This document shows, in pieces, positions 46,902-56,305 of a DNA stretch of 64,000 nt. The position numbers and the translations under genes were made by a program. Source of the stretch: Bacteroidota bacterium (lineage in GTDB: Bacteria > Bacteroidota > Bacteroidia > Flavobacteriales > Flavobacteriaceae); the NCBI GenBank assembly GCA_020161455.1, contig JAIUNZ010000006.1, forward strand, positions 124,001 through 188,000, in the 5' to 3' direction. Position 1 is the first letter of the stretch, and every line of letters begins with the position of its first letter. Below the pieces are notes generated by a model. That model worked only from the letters and a program-made list of their open reading frames with translations. It searched no databases and was not told the origin of the DNA.

Positions 46902-47348
46902 ATGAAAAACATTGTTGTTGTCTTTTTAATATTCCTAGGTTCCTATTTTACTCATGCACAAGATAAAGATTTAAAAAAAATTTTATCTACTTCTACATGG
47001 AGAATCGACATTGAGTCTATGAAGCCTCAAATTCTATTAAAGTTTGCCACAGTACCAGAAATGAAAGAATTGAGTAAAGAAGAAAGAGAAATTGCTGTAA
47101 AAAATGTTCTTGTGTCTTTATCAAAACTTAAATACAAATTTGGCGAAGATGGTTCGTTTAAAAATTTCATTACTGGAGAGATTGAATATGTGGGATCCTA
47201 TACTTTGAATGTTCAAGACAACGAATTGATCACTAATTTAGAAATAGAGCCTAATAGTGTATTTAAGATTGTTTCATTTGACCATAAGAAAATAGTATTA
47301 CATCACAAATTAAGAAATAACGACCTAATTCTAATCCCAGAAAATTAA
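46902..47348 (+). CDS. Small exported lipocalin-like protein B
   Basis: 148 residues with a signal peptide (VVVFLIFLGSYFTHAQ). It is collinear with the previous gene (STWRIDIESMKPQIL, KYKFGEDGSFKNF, GSYTLNVQDNELIT, IVSFDHKKIVLH), and also has the KELSKEEREIAVKNVL helix that matches LNAAEKELAIKAVL. A tandem duplication that has diverged substantially. Function unknown. Confidence 0.72.
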   Translation: MKNIVVVFLIFLGSYFTHAQDKDLKKILSTSTWRIDIESMKPQILLKFATVPEMKELSKEEREIAVKNVLVSLSKLKYKFGEDGSFKNFITGEIEYVGSYTLNVQDNELITNLEIEPNSVFKIVSFDHKKIVLHHKLRNNDLILIPEN

Positions 47349-47365
47349 TAAAACACTAATTACAA

Positions 47366-47863
47366 ATGAAAAAAATTTTTATACTTACACTTTTAAACTT
47401 TTCAATCTTTTCGTTCGCCCAATCTCCATTAGAAAAGGGGGAAATCCAACTCAATGGTGGCTTTGAATCTTCAAATTGGGCAACGCCAATTTATTTAGGT
47501 GCCGATTATGGTATTACAAAACCTATCACGGTTGGACTGGAAGCGTCTTATCAAACTTATAACACTTACGGTATAAAAGTTAACATATTAGGTCTGCAAG
47601 CCAATGGAAATTATCATTTTAATGAATTGTTAAGCATTCCAAGTAACTGGGATGTTTATAGTGGATTAAATTTAAATTACTATAGTTATTCCATTAAAGA
47701 CTCTAGTTCCAGCATCACATTTAACGATGATAAACCAATTGGTCTTGGTCTTCAAATTGGTGGAAGATACTTCATTAATGAAAAATTTGGTTTTAATCTT
47801 GAGTTTAGAGCCGGCAACGTAAGCTCGGGAGGAAAAATAGGAGTTACATACATATTACAATAA
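47366..47863 (+). CDS. Small outer-membrane beta-barrel protein
   Basis: 165 residues with a signal peptide (LTLLNFSIFSFAQ). It shows about eight amphipathic strands (PIYLGADYGITKPITVGLEA, PIGLGLQIGGRYFINEKFGF) and a barrel-like end (GKIGVTYILQ). It is 17 bp after the lipocalin-like pair and 23 bp before another barrel gene, so it probably belongs to the S5 operon. Confidence 0.75.
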   Translation: MKKIFILTLLNFSIFSFAQSPLEKGEIQLNGGFESSNWATPIYLGADYGITKPITVGLEASYQTYNTYGIKVNILGLQANGNYHFNELLSIPSNWDVYSGLNLNYYSYSIKDSSSSITFNDDKPIGLGLQIGGRYFINEKFGFNLEFRAGNVSSGGKIGVTYILQ

Positions 47864-47886
47864 AAATCAATTAATTAAAAAAAATT

Positions 47887-48507
47887 ATGATCAAATCAAT
47901 TTTTACAATTGCCTTTCTTATGTTCTCAACACTAGTTAGTGCTCAAGACAATAAATTAAATAATGAAAATAATCAAAAAGGAAAAACAGACTATGTTTTA
48001 AAAGCAAAACTAGGTTTTTCAACTTTGGAAATTGAAAATTTTAATACCATAAATGGTAGTTTTTCTGAAGTTGATTTTGTTTTTTCTTCTAAACTTTCAA
48101 GGAAATTTAAAATCGATTATGGTTTTGGATTTGCCGAATTTAATGGGAACACCATAGATAACAATGTGTTACTTCCTTTAAAAAACACTTATTATCGAAT
48201 ACCTGTAAACGTACTATACAGCAGTGATTTTTCGTCTAACACCTCTATAGTTACTGGTATTGGACTTTATGGAAGTTATTTAGCTAAAAGCGACATTCCT
48301 TTTCATTTTAGCGGTAATAATATTGGAGTGAATTTTGGTATAAGTTTTCAAACTGGTTTAAAAATAAAGGTAAATGAAAGTATGGATTTTGGTATTATGC
48401 TGGAAGGTCAAACTGATTTTAACAAAGTAAAACATAAGGATTTTGATATAAAACAAAAGTTAAAAAACACTTCTTTGGTTTCTTTAAATTTTGTCTATAA
48501 AATATAA
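47887..48507 (+). CDS. Outer-membrane beta-barrel protein
   Basis: 206 residues with a signal peptide (FTIAFLMFSTLVSAQ). Strands such as YRIPVNVLYSSDFSSNTSIV, GVNFGISFQTGLKIKV and the end LVSLNFVYKI mark a small porin-like barrel. It is the last member of the S5 gene run (46444-48507). The 189 bp that follow hold nothing I can identify. Confidence 0.75.
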   Translation: MIKSIFTIAFLMFSTLVSAQDNKLNNENNQKGKTDYVLKAKLGFSTLEIENFNTINGSFSEVDFVFSSKLSRKFKIDYGFGFAEFNGNTIDNNVLLPLKNTYYRIPVNVLYSSDFSSNTSIVTGIGLYGSYLAKSDIPFHFSGNNIGVNFGISFQTGLKIKVNESMDFGIMLEGQTDFNKVKHKDFDIKQKLKNTSLVSLNFVYKI

Positions 48508-48696
48508 AGAATAAAAACCGTTGAATGCTTTATGATTGATTTTAGGGTTACTTGTTTTTCATTAAGATTGGTTGATATTAATTATTAGCATTTTTCGGTT
48601 TTTATTTTTTGTTAAATTTTTTGGTTACATATAGTATTTTTTTACATGAAATAGTAGTGGTATTCATTATTGATGATAGAACATAATAGATATTAA

Positions 48697-49473
48697 ATGA
48701 TAAATTCAAAAACAATTGTATTTATTCATGGACTTCACGAAAACTCACATAGTTGGATAGAGTGGAAGTCCTTTTTTGAAAATTTAGGGTATAATTGCTA
48801 TACATTTAATTATCCTTATCATGAAGGAATCCCTTTGATGCTTAGACAAAAACCTAATAAACTTTTAACTGATATTTGTCTCAATGATGTAGTTGAACAC
48901 TACTATAAAATTATTGATCTATTAGAAAATAAATCTCCTATTTTAATTGGTCATTCAATGGGTGGACTAATTGTTCAAAAACTAATACAAAAACAAAAAG
49001 GCTCATTAGGAATTTGTATTACTTCGGCTCCACCTAAAGGAGTTTTTAGTTTTAAATGGAGTTTTATAAAATCCAATATAGGAGTTGTTAATCCATTTAA
49101 AGGTAATGGTTTGTATTGTGGAACAAAAAAATGGTATCACTATGCAATTTGTAATACGCTAACTAGGGAACAATCTGATGAGATTTATGAAAAAGCAGTA
49201 GTTCCTGAAAGCAGGAGGATTCCAAGAACTAGTAGACAAAAAGACGGAAAAATTGATTTCAACAAACCCCATAATCCGTTGCTGTTTATTGGTGCAGAAA
49301 AAGACCACATCCTACCCATTAGTTTAATTATTAAAAACTACAAGGCATATAAAAACAAACAAAGCATTGCTGATTTTAAAGAATTTCAAGGATTTTCACA
49401 TAGCATTTGTGTTCAAAATGGTTGGCAAAAAGTGGCTCAATATATTGAAGAATGGATTAAAAAAAACATCTAA
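48697..49473 (+). CDS. Alpha/beta hydrolase
   Basis: 258 residues without a signal peptide. The oxyanion turn IVFIHGLHENSHSW, nucleophile elbow GHSMGG (Ser87), and late acidic and His residues (FIGAEKDHILP, FQGFSHSICVQ) complete an alpha/beta-hydrolase triad. It is cytoplasmic, with an unknown ester or lipid substrate. It is a single gene; no palindrome lies upstream. Confidence 0.9.
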   Translation: MINSKTIVFIHGLHENSHSWIEWKSFFENLGYNCYTFNYPYHEGIPLMLRQKPNKLLTDICLNDVVEHYYKIIDLLENKSPILIGHSMGGLIVQKLIQKQKGSLGICITSAPPKGVFSFKWSFIKSNIGVVNPFKGNGLYCGTKKWYHYAICNTLTREQSDEIYEKAVVPESRRIPRTSRQKDGKIDFNKPHNPLLFIGAEKDHILPISLIIKNYKAYKNKQSIADFKEFQGFSHSICVQNGWQKVAQYIEEWIKKNI

Positions 49474-49597
49474 AATTTACACTCATTTTCGTTTTTAAAC
49501 ATAAAATTAATAATAAGAAACAATATTAAGCAGGCACTTAATTTGGTAAAAACTAATTTGATAACATTTAAAAAAAATAAAATATAACCTCACTCAC

Positions 49598-49613
49598 TAC
49601 CTGAATTCAGGTA
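49598..49613. promoter_or_regulatory. Palindromic operator S6
   Basis: TACCTGAATTCAGGTA, perfect and identical to S1. It lies upstream of a very good promoter and the gene at 49735. Confidence 0.7.
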
Positions 49614-49637
49614 TTAAATATTCATTATTATCATGTA

Positions 49638-49668
49638 TTGTTATTAAAAATCTATTAGGATAATTTTG
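49638..49668 (+). promoter_or_regulatory. Promoter of the 49735 gene
   Basis: TTG within ATGTATTGT, a 20-bp spacer, and TAATTTTG. The geometry relative to the palindrome is the same as at S5. Confidence 0.75.
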
Positions 49669-49734
49669 GACAATTATTAATAAAATGACAATTAAATTAA
49701 ACACTTAAGAAAATAATTAATAGCTATTTAAAAA

Positions 49735-50928
49735 ATGAAAACAACACTTAAAACTTTACTTCTACTTTTAGTAGCAACAAACACATTTGCAAGCGATAGA
49801 ATTGTTCAAGAAAATGGTCCAACAGGTACTTTTTCAACTATCAGTGCTGCAATAACAGCTGCTGCAAATGGCGATAGAATAATTATTCATCCAAAAATTG
49901 GAGACAACCCATATGTAGAAAATATTACTATTGACAAAACGTTAGAATTTGCATCCGCTCAAGACGGAGTTCGTTATAAAATTCAAGGATCTATTTCACT
50001 AACTGCTGCTAACAATAGAACCATTACTATCATTGGAGCTCATATTACTACTGGCACTATTTCTGGTGCTAACGCTGGCTGGAGAACCAATGTAAATATT
50101 ATGGGATGCTTAATTGAAGGTGGTGATATTTCGTTTAACAATCAATACTATGCCAGTATTGTATCCAACATTCTTCAAAATGGTGGAATTACCATTGCAC
50201 ATGGTAAAATCATTGGGAATGACTTATTGGCTGAAGACAAAATTATTTCGGTACTGGGTTCAGGTTCAATTACCAATGATACAGTAAATATTATAGCCAA
50301 CAAAACGGGTAGAATATTTTGCTCATCAGATATATTTCTAAACATCTATAATAATTTTATTAAAAGTTCAATAGTTAGTTCTGGTTTTTACTCTATCCAA
50401 TATAGTTATAATTCAAACACTTCAAATAAATTAAATATTTATAACAATACAATTATTACACCATATTCTTCAAGTAGTGTAACCTTAAATTACTTTTTAG
50501 TTATAAACTCACCAGCTTTAATCAAAAATAATATATTTCAAAGAATTACTAATAATAATATTTCTACTTCTCCAAGATTTGGGTTTGGATCTGGGGTTAA
50601 TCCTATTGCTTCTTATAATTACTACAATACAGTTTCAATTAATATACTATCAGAAAACAATCCAGTAAATGTAACTTCTAGTCCAGTAAACTCTTCAACA
50701 GGTCAATTAATTTTGCCAACACCAGCTTTAGATGGTGCAGATCCAAGTTTTGAATTTTACGATTTAAATCTTTCTGTGGGTGATGCTGGTTGTTATGGTG
50801 GTTCTTATACTTTAGATAACTACTTTCCGATAACAGGTAGTTCAAGAGTATTTAATATCGATATGCCTTTTGGAATCACCACTAATGGTGCACCATTAAA
50901 TATTAAAGCGGATGGTTTTGATAGATAA
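49735..50928 (+). CDS. Secreted parallel beta-helix protein
   Basis: 397 residues with a signal peptide (LLLLLVATNTFA). The opening GTFSTISAAITAAANGDRII, followed by PYVENITIDKTLEF, is the typical start of pectate-lyase-like right-handed beta-helices, and short asparagine-rich rungs follow. No T9SS domain is seen at the C-terminus. It may bind or cleave polysaccharide, but catalytic residues are not evident. It is the direct target of the S6 promoter and is followed after 43 bp by the repeat protein. Confidence 0.8.
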   Translation: MKTTLKTLLLLLVATNTFASDRIVQENGPTGTFSTISAAITAAANGDRIIIHPKIGDNPYVENITIDKTLEFASAQDGVRYKIQGSISLTAANNRTITIIGAHITTGTISGANAGWRTNVNIMGCLIEGGDISFNNQYYASIVSNILQNGGITIAHGKIIGNDLLAEDKIISVLGSGSITNDTVNIIANKTGRIFCSSDIFLNIYNNFIKSSIVSSGFYSIQYSYNSNTSNKLNIYNNTIITPYSSSSVTLNYFLVINSPALIKNNIFQRITNNNISTSPRFGFGSGVNPIASYNYYNTVSINILSENNPVNVTSSPVNSSTGQLILPTPALDGADPSFEFYDLNLSVGDAGCYGGSYTLDNYFPITGSSRVFNIDMPFGITTNGAPLNIKADGFDR

Positions 50929-50971
50929 GATTAAGTTTCTTCTTAATACATAAACTATTAAAACTAAATCC

Positions 50972-52522
50972 ATGAAAAAAATAATAACAAGAATGCTATT
51001 GCTTTTTGCTTTTGGTGTTTTTTCACAATCAGTAACCCAAGCAGAATACTTTTGGGATAACGATCCCGGAGTTGGAAATGGTATAGCATTGCAAGCTTTA
51101 GACGGTAATTTTAACCAAGCATTAGAAACCGTCTTTAGCAATAACGCTACACTTCCTGCTATAGGAAATCATACTATTGGTATCCGCATAAAAGGACAAG
51201 ATGGCAGTTGGAGTTCGGTCTTTAGAAAAACTTTTAAAGTTTCGGGTAATACTAACAATAATAGTGCGGTAAAAATCACTACAGCAGAGTACTTTTGGGA
51301 CAATGATCCAGGAGAAGGTGCTGGTACTACTATGATTGCCTTTGATGGCAACTTCAATCAAGCGCTTGAAAGTGTAATGGTAAACAATATAGCTTTACCC
51401 ACAATCGGTGACCATGTTATAGGTATTCGAGTAAAAGGTGATGACGGAAATTGGGGAAGTACCTTCAAAAAAGTATTTAGGATGGCCACGAACAACAATT
51501 CAAATAATATAGTAAAAGTATCTACTGCCGAATACTTTTGGGACAACGATCCTGGTGAAGGTTCTGGAATTGTTATGCTCGCTTTTGATGGTGATTTCAA
51601 TAAAGCAATAGAAAGTGTGATGAGTAATAATGCCACTTTACCAACAATTGGAAACCATGTTATAAGTATCCGTTTAAAAGCAGATGATGGCTCTTGGGGT
51701 ACTCTTTTTAGTAAAGTATTCCGATTAAGTGAAAATAATAACACAAATAATCTAGTAAAAATTATTCAAGCAGAATACTTTTGGAACCAAGATCCTGGTC
51801 AAGGAAATGGTATTGTAATGCTAGCATTTGATGGGGATTTTAATCAAGCTCTAGAAAGTATTATGGCAAATAATGCTGCTTTTCCAAATCCGGGCTTAAA
51901 TGTATTAAGAGTTCGAGTAAAAGCTGATGAGAACAATTGGGGTAATGTATATTCCAAAGTTGTTGGGGTAAATATCACTTTTGATAGTAAAGTAACATTA
52001 GTTTCACCAGCAAATAATGCCATAAATGTTCCAACTAATAGTAATTTTGTTTGGAATGTATTAACTGGTGCTGGAAGTTATGAATATCAATGTGCTACTG
52101 ATAGCTCTTTTACAACATTAACACAATCAGGTATTATTTCAGGTACTTCTGTCCCATTTTCAGGATTATCAATAAACACACTTTACTATTGGAGAGTTAG
52201 AGCTAATGTTAATGGAAATGTAAGTTTATGGTCGGATGTTTGGAGTTTTATTACTGATAATAACTTGAGTATCGTTGATTTTGACAACAATACAGTTGTC
52301 GTTTATCCTAATCCTTCGAGTCACTTTATATATCTCAAATCTACTACTGCTTTAGATGAATTTGAATATATACTTTATTCATTAGATGGAAAAAATATTT
52401 TAAAAGGAAAAATTAATCAAAATCAACAAATCAACATTGAACCACTAGCAATTGGAACCTACATCTTAAGTTTAAAAGATAATAATGGTGTTTCAAAAAA
52501 TATTAAACTTTTAAAAATATAA
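50972..52522 (+). CDS. T9SS-secreted protein with four EYFWDNDPG repeats
   Basis: 516 residues: a signal peptide (LLLFAFGVFSQ) and four tandem repeats of about 81 residues, each opening with AEYFW(D/N)xDPG (at about 51045, 51286, 51529 and 51769) and containing LPxIGxHxIxIRxKxxDGxW. An FN3-like module (about 335-430) and a type A T9SS end (VVVYPNPSSHFIYLKS) follow. It is probably surface-exposed; the repeat function is unknown. Likely co-transcribed with the beta-helix gene. Confidence 0.88.
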   Translation: MKKIITRMLLLFAFGVFSQSVTQAEYFWDNDPGVGNGIALQALDGNFNQALETVFSNNATLPAIGNHTIGIRIKGQDGSWSSVFRKTFKVSGNTNNNSAVKITTAEYFWDNDPGEGAGTTMIAFDGNFNQALESVMVNNIALPTIGDHVIGIRVKGDDGNWGSTFKKVFRMATNNNSNNIVKVSTAEYFWDNDPGEGSGIVMLAFDGDFNKAIESVMSNNATLPTIGNHVISIRLKADDGSWGTLFSKVFRLSENNNTNNLVKIIQAEYFWNQDPGQGNGIVMLAFDGDFNQALESIMANNAAFPNPGLNVLRVRVKADENNWGNVYSKVVGVNITFDSKVTLVSPANNAINVPTNSNFVWNVLTGAGSYEYQCATDSSFTTLTQSGIISGTSVPFSGLSINTLYYWRVRANVNGNVSLWSDVWSFITDNNLSIVDFDNNTVVVYPNPSSHFIYLKSTTALDEFEYILYSLDGKNILKGKINQNQQINIEPLAIGTYILSLKDNNGVSKNIKLLKI

Positions 52523-52745
52523 ATGATAATCTACTTTCAAAAGCTATAAAATTACATAACTGATTACAATTGTTAGAGAATACTGAAAGTATCTCTCGGT
52601 TTTATTAACAAATATAATTTCACTAAGCTTTTTGTAATAAGATACTTTTGTTATTTAATAACTAGTTTCAAATATAATTAAAGTTGTTTATTAGATTGTT
52701 TAAATAACATTAGCGACAGTTTAAAACTGCTATCTATTAAAAAAA

Positions 52746-53033
52746 ATGATAAGAGCATTAAACATCACAATTCCAATAATGTTGAAAGTAAATTTTTCAA
52801 AAAATTTAACATTGGAACTTGGACCTCAAGCAGGATTTTTGTTGAGTCAAAAAAACAAATTCAATCCTAACGACTCAATTACGTTTGACATTGCCGCTAA
52901 CATAGGACTTGGTTATAAGGTAAGTAAAAAACTTTTTGCGCAAGCAAGGTATTGACTTGGTTTAACAGATACTAAATCAGACACTAAAATCAAAAATTCA
53001 ATCCTTCAATTATCAATTGGAATTCTTTTATAA
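52746..53033 (+). pseudogene. Truncated outer-membrane beta-barrel gene with an internal stop
   Basis: The frame reads a barrel C-terminus (LTLELGPQAGFLLSQKN, NIGLGYKVSKKLFAQARY), then TGA at 52953, then continues in the same frame LGLTDTKSDTK ... LQLSIGILL to a TAA at 53031. Homologous barrels have RYxLGLT at this place, so the TGA probably replaced a sense codon. The N-terminal half and signal peptide are missing. Confidence 0.75.
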
Positions 53034-53057
53034 CAATCAAAATAAATTTAATCAAAA

Positions 53058-55424
53058 ATGAAAATCAAATTATTAACATTAGTTCTTTTAATCTCATCCG
53101 CTATTTTTTCGCAAGATAAAGTAACCATTAGTGGAACTATAAAAGATAAAAAATCAACTGAAACGCTAACTGGCGTAAATATTTTTGTTGAAGAACTAAA
53201 AATAGGAACTAGTACGAATGAATACGGATTTTATTCAATAACACTTCCTCCTGGTCAATATAGGTTGAAATTTAGTTATGTTGGCTTTGATACTTACGAA
53301 CAGATTTTAACAATTAAAGAAAATTATAAATTCGATTATGAACTAACAGAAACTAGTAAAACGCTACAGGAAGTAATTGTAACAACTAATAAAAAAGCAA
53401 CAGATATTAGGTCGTCTGAAATGAGCGTCAATAAACTTTCAATTCAAACCATTAAAAAAATTCCGGTCGTCTTAGGTGAAGTAGATATCATAAAATCAAT
53501 TTTACAATTACCAGGAGTAACTAATGCGGGAGAAGGCCAGTCAGGATTTAACGTAAGAGGGGGAAGTGCCGATCAGAATTTAATACTTTTAGATGAAGCA
53601 ACAATTTATAATTCCTCTCATCTATTCGGATTTTTTTCAGTATTTAATGCTGATGCAATTAAAGACCTTAAACTTTATAAAGGTGGCATTCCTTCTCGCT
53701 TTGGCGGTAGATTATCTTCTGTTCTTGACATTTACCAAAAAGAGGGAAACAAAGAAGATTACAAATATTCTGGTGGTATTGGAATTATCTCTAGCAGATT
53801 ATTAGCAGAAGGACCAATATCAAAAGGGAAAGGTTCCTTTTTAATTGCCGGCCGAGCATCCTACGGTCATTTGCTATTAAAATTGGCAAACAACAAAAAT
53901 TCAGCTTCTTTTTATGATTTAAACACAAAATTTAACTATCGAATAAATGACAAAAACAAACTATTTCTTTCTGGATATTTTGGTAGAGATTTATTTGATT
54001 TGAACGGAATTTTCGTAAACACCTATGGAAATTCATTTGTAAATTTAAGATGGAATCATCTTTTTTCAGATAAATTATTTTCGAATGCCTCTTTTATCTA
54101 TAGTGATTACTATTACGGGTTAAACTTTAATCTATTTGATTTCAAATGGGATAGTGGAATTCAAAATTTTAACCTAAAATATGATTTTAAACATTACTTA
54201 GGAAATGAAACCAAATTGACCTATGGTATTAATTCGCAGTACTACAACTTTAATCCAGGTACTATAAATCCAACATCTGAAGAATCTGGAATTAATAAAA
54301 AACAGCTAGACAAAAAATATGCTTTAGAAACAGCTTTTTATTTTGATGTCGATCAAAAAATTAGCGAAAAAATAGGAGTTAATTATGGCTTAAGATACAG
54401 TACTTTCTATAGACTTGGTCAACAAAACATAAATATTTATGAAAACAATCAAGCAGTAATTTACAATGCTGCTTTCGATATCTATGAAAAAGCAACTCCT
54501 ATTGGCACTAAAAGTTATGGTAAAAACGAAACAATTGCAAGTTTCGACAATATTGAGCCACGTTTAGCCATTTCATATGCTTTAAATGAAAACCAATCTA
54601 TTAAAGCAAGTTACAATAGAATGACACAATACCTTCATTTAATTACAAACACTCAATCGCCTACACCTTTAGATATTTGGTCTCCTAGCGATAACTTTTT
54701 TAAACCGCAACTTTTAGATCAAATTGCATTGGGATATTATAAAAACTTTAGCGACGACAACTATTCTTTAGAAATTGAAGCCTATTATAAAAAGATAAAA
54801 AATCGGATTGACTATATTGATGGTGCAGAATTAATAGCCAACAATAACATTGAACAAGTAATACTTAATGGAAAAGGAAGATCATATGGAATTGAATTTA
54901 TGTTACGTAAGAACACGGGTAAATTTAATGGATGGATATCTTATACCTTATCTCGAGCAGAACAACAAACACCAGGAAGAAATTCTCTTGAGCCAGGAAT
55001 AAATGATGGAAAATGGTATAAATCAGGATATGACAAATTGCACAACTTGTCAATTACTTCAACCTATATACTAAATAATAAATGGATTTTTGGGGGTGTT
55101 TTCAGCTTACAATCAGGACAACCAGTCACCTATCCTAATGGGCAATACGAGTACGGAGGAATTATTGTTCCTAGTTTTGGAAATAGAAATGAAGATAGAC
55201 TACCTATTTATCATCACTTAGACCTATCAGCAACTTATATTCCTAAACCTAATAAACAAAAAGGGTGGCAAAGTGAATGGGTTTTCAGTATTTATAATAT
55301 CTACAATAGACAAAATGCGGCTTCTATTAAATTTAGACAGAACGAAGATACAGGCACAAATGAAGCTGTGAAATTTTCCATTTTTGGTATTGTGCCAGGG
55401 GTTACTTATAATTTTAAATTTTAA
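53058..55424 (+). CDS. TonB-dependent outer-membrane receptor (SusC-like)
   Basis: 788 residues: signal peptide (LLTLVLLISSAIFSQ), a CarboxypepD_reg-like domain (VTISGTIKDKKSTETLTGVN, about 22-100), a plug with VLGEVDIIKSILQLPGV, and SGFNVRGGSADQNLILLD (the NVRGGS-type plug motif), and a 22-strand barrel ending in PGVTYNFKF. It imports a large substrate using TonB energy. A DUF4249 lipoprotein follows, the standard partner of this receptor class. Substrate unknown. Confidence 0.93.
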   Translation: MKIKLLTLVLLISSAIFSQDKVTISGTIKDKKSTETLTGVNIFVEELKIGTSTNEYGFYSITLPPGQYRLKFSYVGFDTYEQILTIKENYKFDYELTETSKTLQEVIVTTNKKATDIRSSEMSVNKLSIQTIKKIPVVLGEVDIIKSILQLPGVTNAGEGQSGFNVRGGSADQNLILLDEATIYNSSHLFGFFSVFNADAIKDLKLYKGGIPSRFGGRLSSVLDIYQKEGNKEDYKYSGGIGIISSRLLAEGPISKGKGSFLIAGRASYGHLLLKLANNKNSASFYDLNTKFNYRINDKNKLFLSGYFGRDLFDLNGIFVNTYGNSFVNLRWNHLFSDKLFSNASFIYSDYYYGLNFNLFDFKWDSGIQNFNLKYDFKHYLGNETKLTYGINSQYYNFNPGTINPTSEESGINKKQLDKKYALETAFYFDVDQKISEKIGVNYGLRYSTFYRLGQQNINIYENNQAVIYNAAFDIYEKATPIGTKSYGKNETIASFDNIEPRLAISYALNENQSIKASYNRMTQYLHLITNTQSPTPLDIWSPSDNFFKPQLLDQIALGYYKNFSDDNYSLEIEAYYKKIKNRIDYIDGAELIANNNIEQVILNGKGRSYGIEFMLRKNTGKFNGWISYTLSRAEQQTPGRNSLEPGINDGKWYKSGYDKLHNLSITSTYILNNKWIFGGVFSLQSGQPVTYPNGQYEYGGIIVPSFGNRNEDRLPIYHHLDLSATYIPKPNKQKGWQSEWVFSIYNIYNRQNAASIKFRQNEDTGTNEAVKFSIFGIVPGVTYNFKF

Positions 55425-55448
55425 AATCAATCTAATAATATTTAAATC

Positions 55449-56267
55449 ATGAAAAAATTATTTTTACTCTTATCGTTTATTGCCTTGACTAGTTGTGAGG
55501 AAGTAGTCGATGTTAATTTATCTACAGCATCACCAAGGTTAGTAGTAGATGCTACTATTAGTTGGGACAAAGGAACTTCAGGAAATTTACAAACAATTAA
55601 ATTGACAACTACTACTGGTTACTACCAATCTGAAATCCCTAAAGTTACTGGAGCAACAGTTTTCATAACCAATAGTTCAAATCAAATATTTAATTTTAAC
55701 GAAGAGATTGCTCCATCGGGATTTAGCGGCAAATATACCTGCGACAACTTTATTCCTCAATTAAATGAAACCTATACACTAACTATTCTTTCGGGCGGTC
55801 AAACCTATACTGCAAACGAAAAGTTATTGCCAACGCCTGAAATTACAGATGTAGAACAAAGAAATGATCTTGGTATAAATAGTGATCAAATCGGATTAAA
55901 AGTAAATTTTATTGATTTTGCAAATCAAACGAACTATTATTTGACCAGATTTGATACTACATTATATCCTTTTCCTGAGTATCAAACTTCACCAGATGAA
56001 TTCACTCAAGGAAATACTATGTCTGCTATATACTCTAATGATAAACTAAAACCAGGAGAATTAATAATTATTTCATTATTTGGCACTTCAAAAACTTTTT
56101 ATGATTATATGACTATTCTTTTAAATAATGCAAATCCTAGCGGTCCTTTTCAGACACCACCAGTGAGAATAAAAGGGAATATAGTAAACCCCAACAATCC
56201 AGACAATTATGCGTTAGGATATTTTAGATTGAGTGAACGTGAGAAACTGGAATATACTATTCAATAA
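55449..56267 (+). CDS. DUF4249 family lipoprotein
   Basis: 272 residues with a lipobox (SFIALTSC, Cys16). The DUF4249 pattern follows: EVVDVNLSTASPRLVVDATI, VTGATVFITNSSNQ, YTLTILSGGQTYTANEKLLP. DUF4249 proteins are outer-membrane lipoproteins paired with TonB-dependent receptors, presumably as a surface lid or substrate-binding partner. It lies 24 bp after the receptor gene. Confidence 0.9.
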   Translation: MKKLFLLLSFIALTSCEEVVDVNLSTASPRLVVDATISWDKGTSGNLQTIKLTTTTGYYQSEIPKVTGATVFITNSSNQIFNFNEEIAPSGFSGKYTCDNFIPQLNETYTLTILSGGQTYTANEKLLPTPEITDVEQRNDLGINSDQIGLKVNFIDFANQTNYYLTRFDTTLYPFPEYQTSPDEFTQGNTMSAIYSNDKLKPGELIIISLFGTSKTFYDYMTILLNNANPSGPFQTPPVRIKGNIVNPNNPDNYALGYFRLSEREKLEYTIQ

Positions 56268-56289
56268 AAAAAATTCAAGTACTGCAACT

Positions 56290-56305
56290 TACCTGTTTTC
56301 AGGTA
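56290..56305. promoter_or_regulatory. Palindromic operator S7
   Basis: TACCTGTTTTCAGGTA. It lies just after the DUF4249 gene and about 400 bp before the next intact gene. A TATATTTT -7 candidate starts at 56344, 46.5 bp from the centre, the same distance as at S1. Confidence 0.55.

Noticed and set aside
51358-51744. 128-codon minus-strand ORF opposite the EYFWDNDPG repeats
   Set aside because: It is periodic only because it is antisense to the repeats; the + strand protein explains the region.
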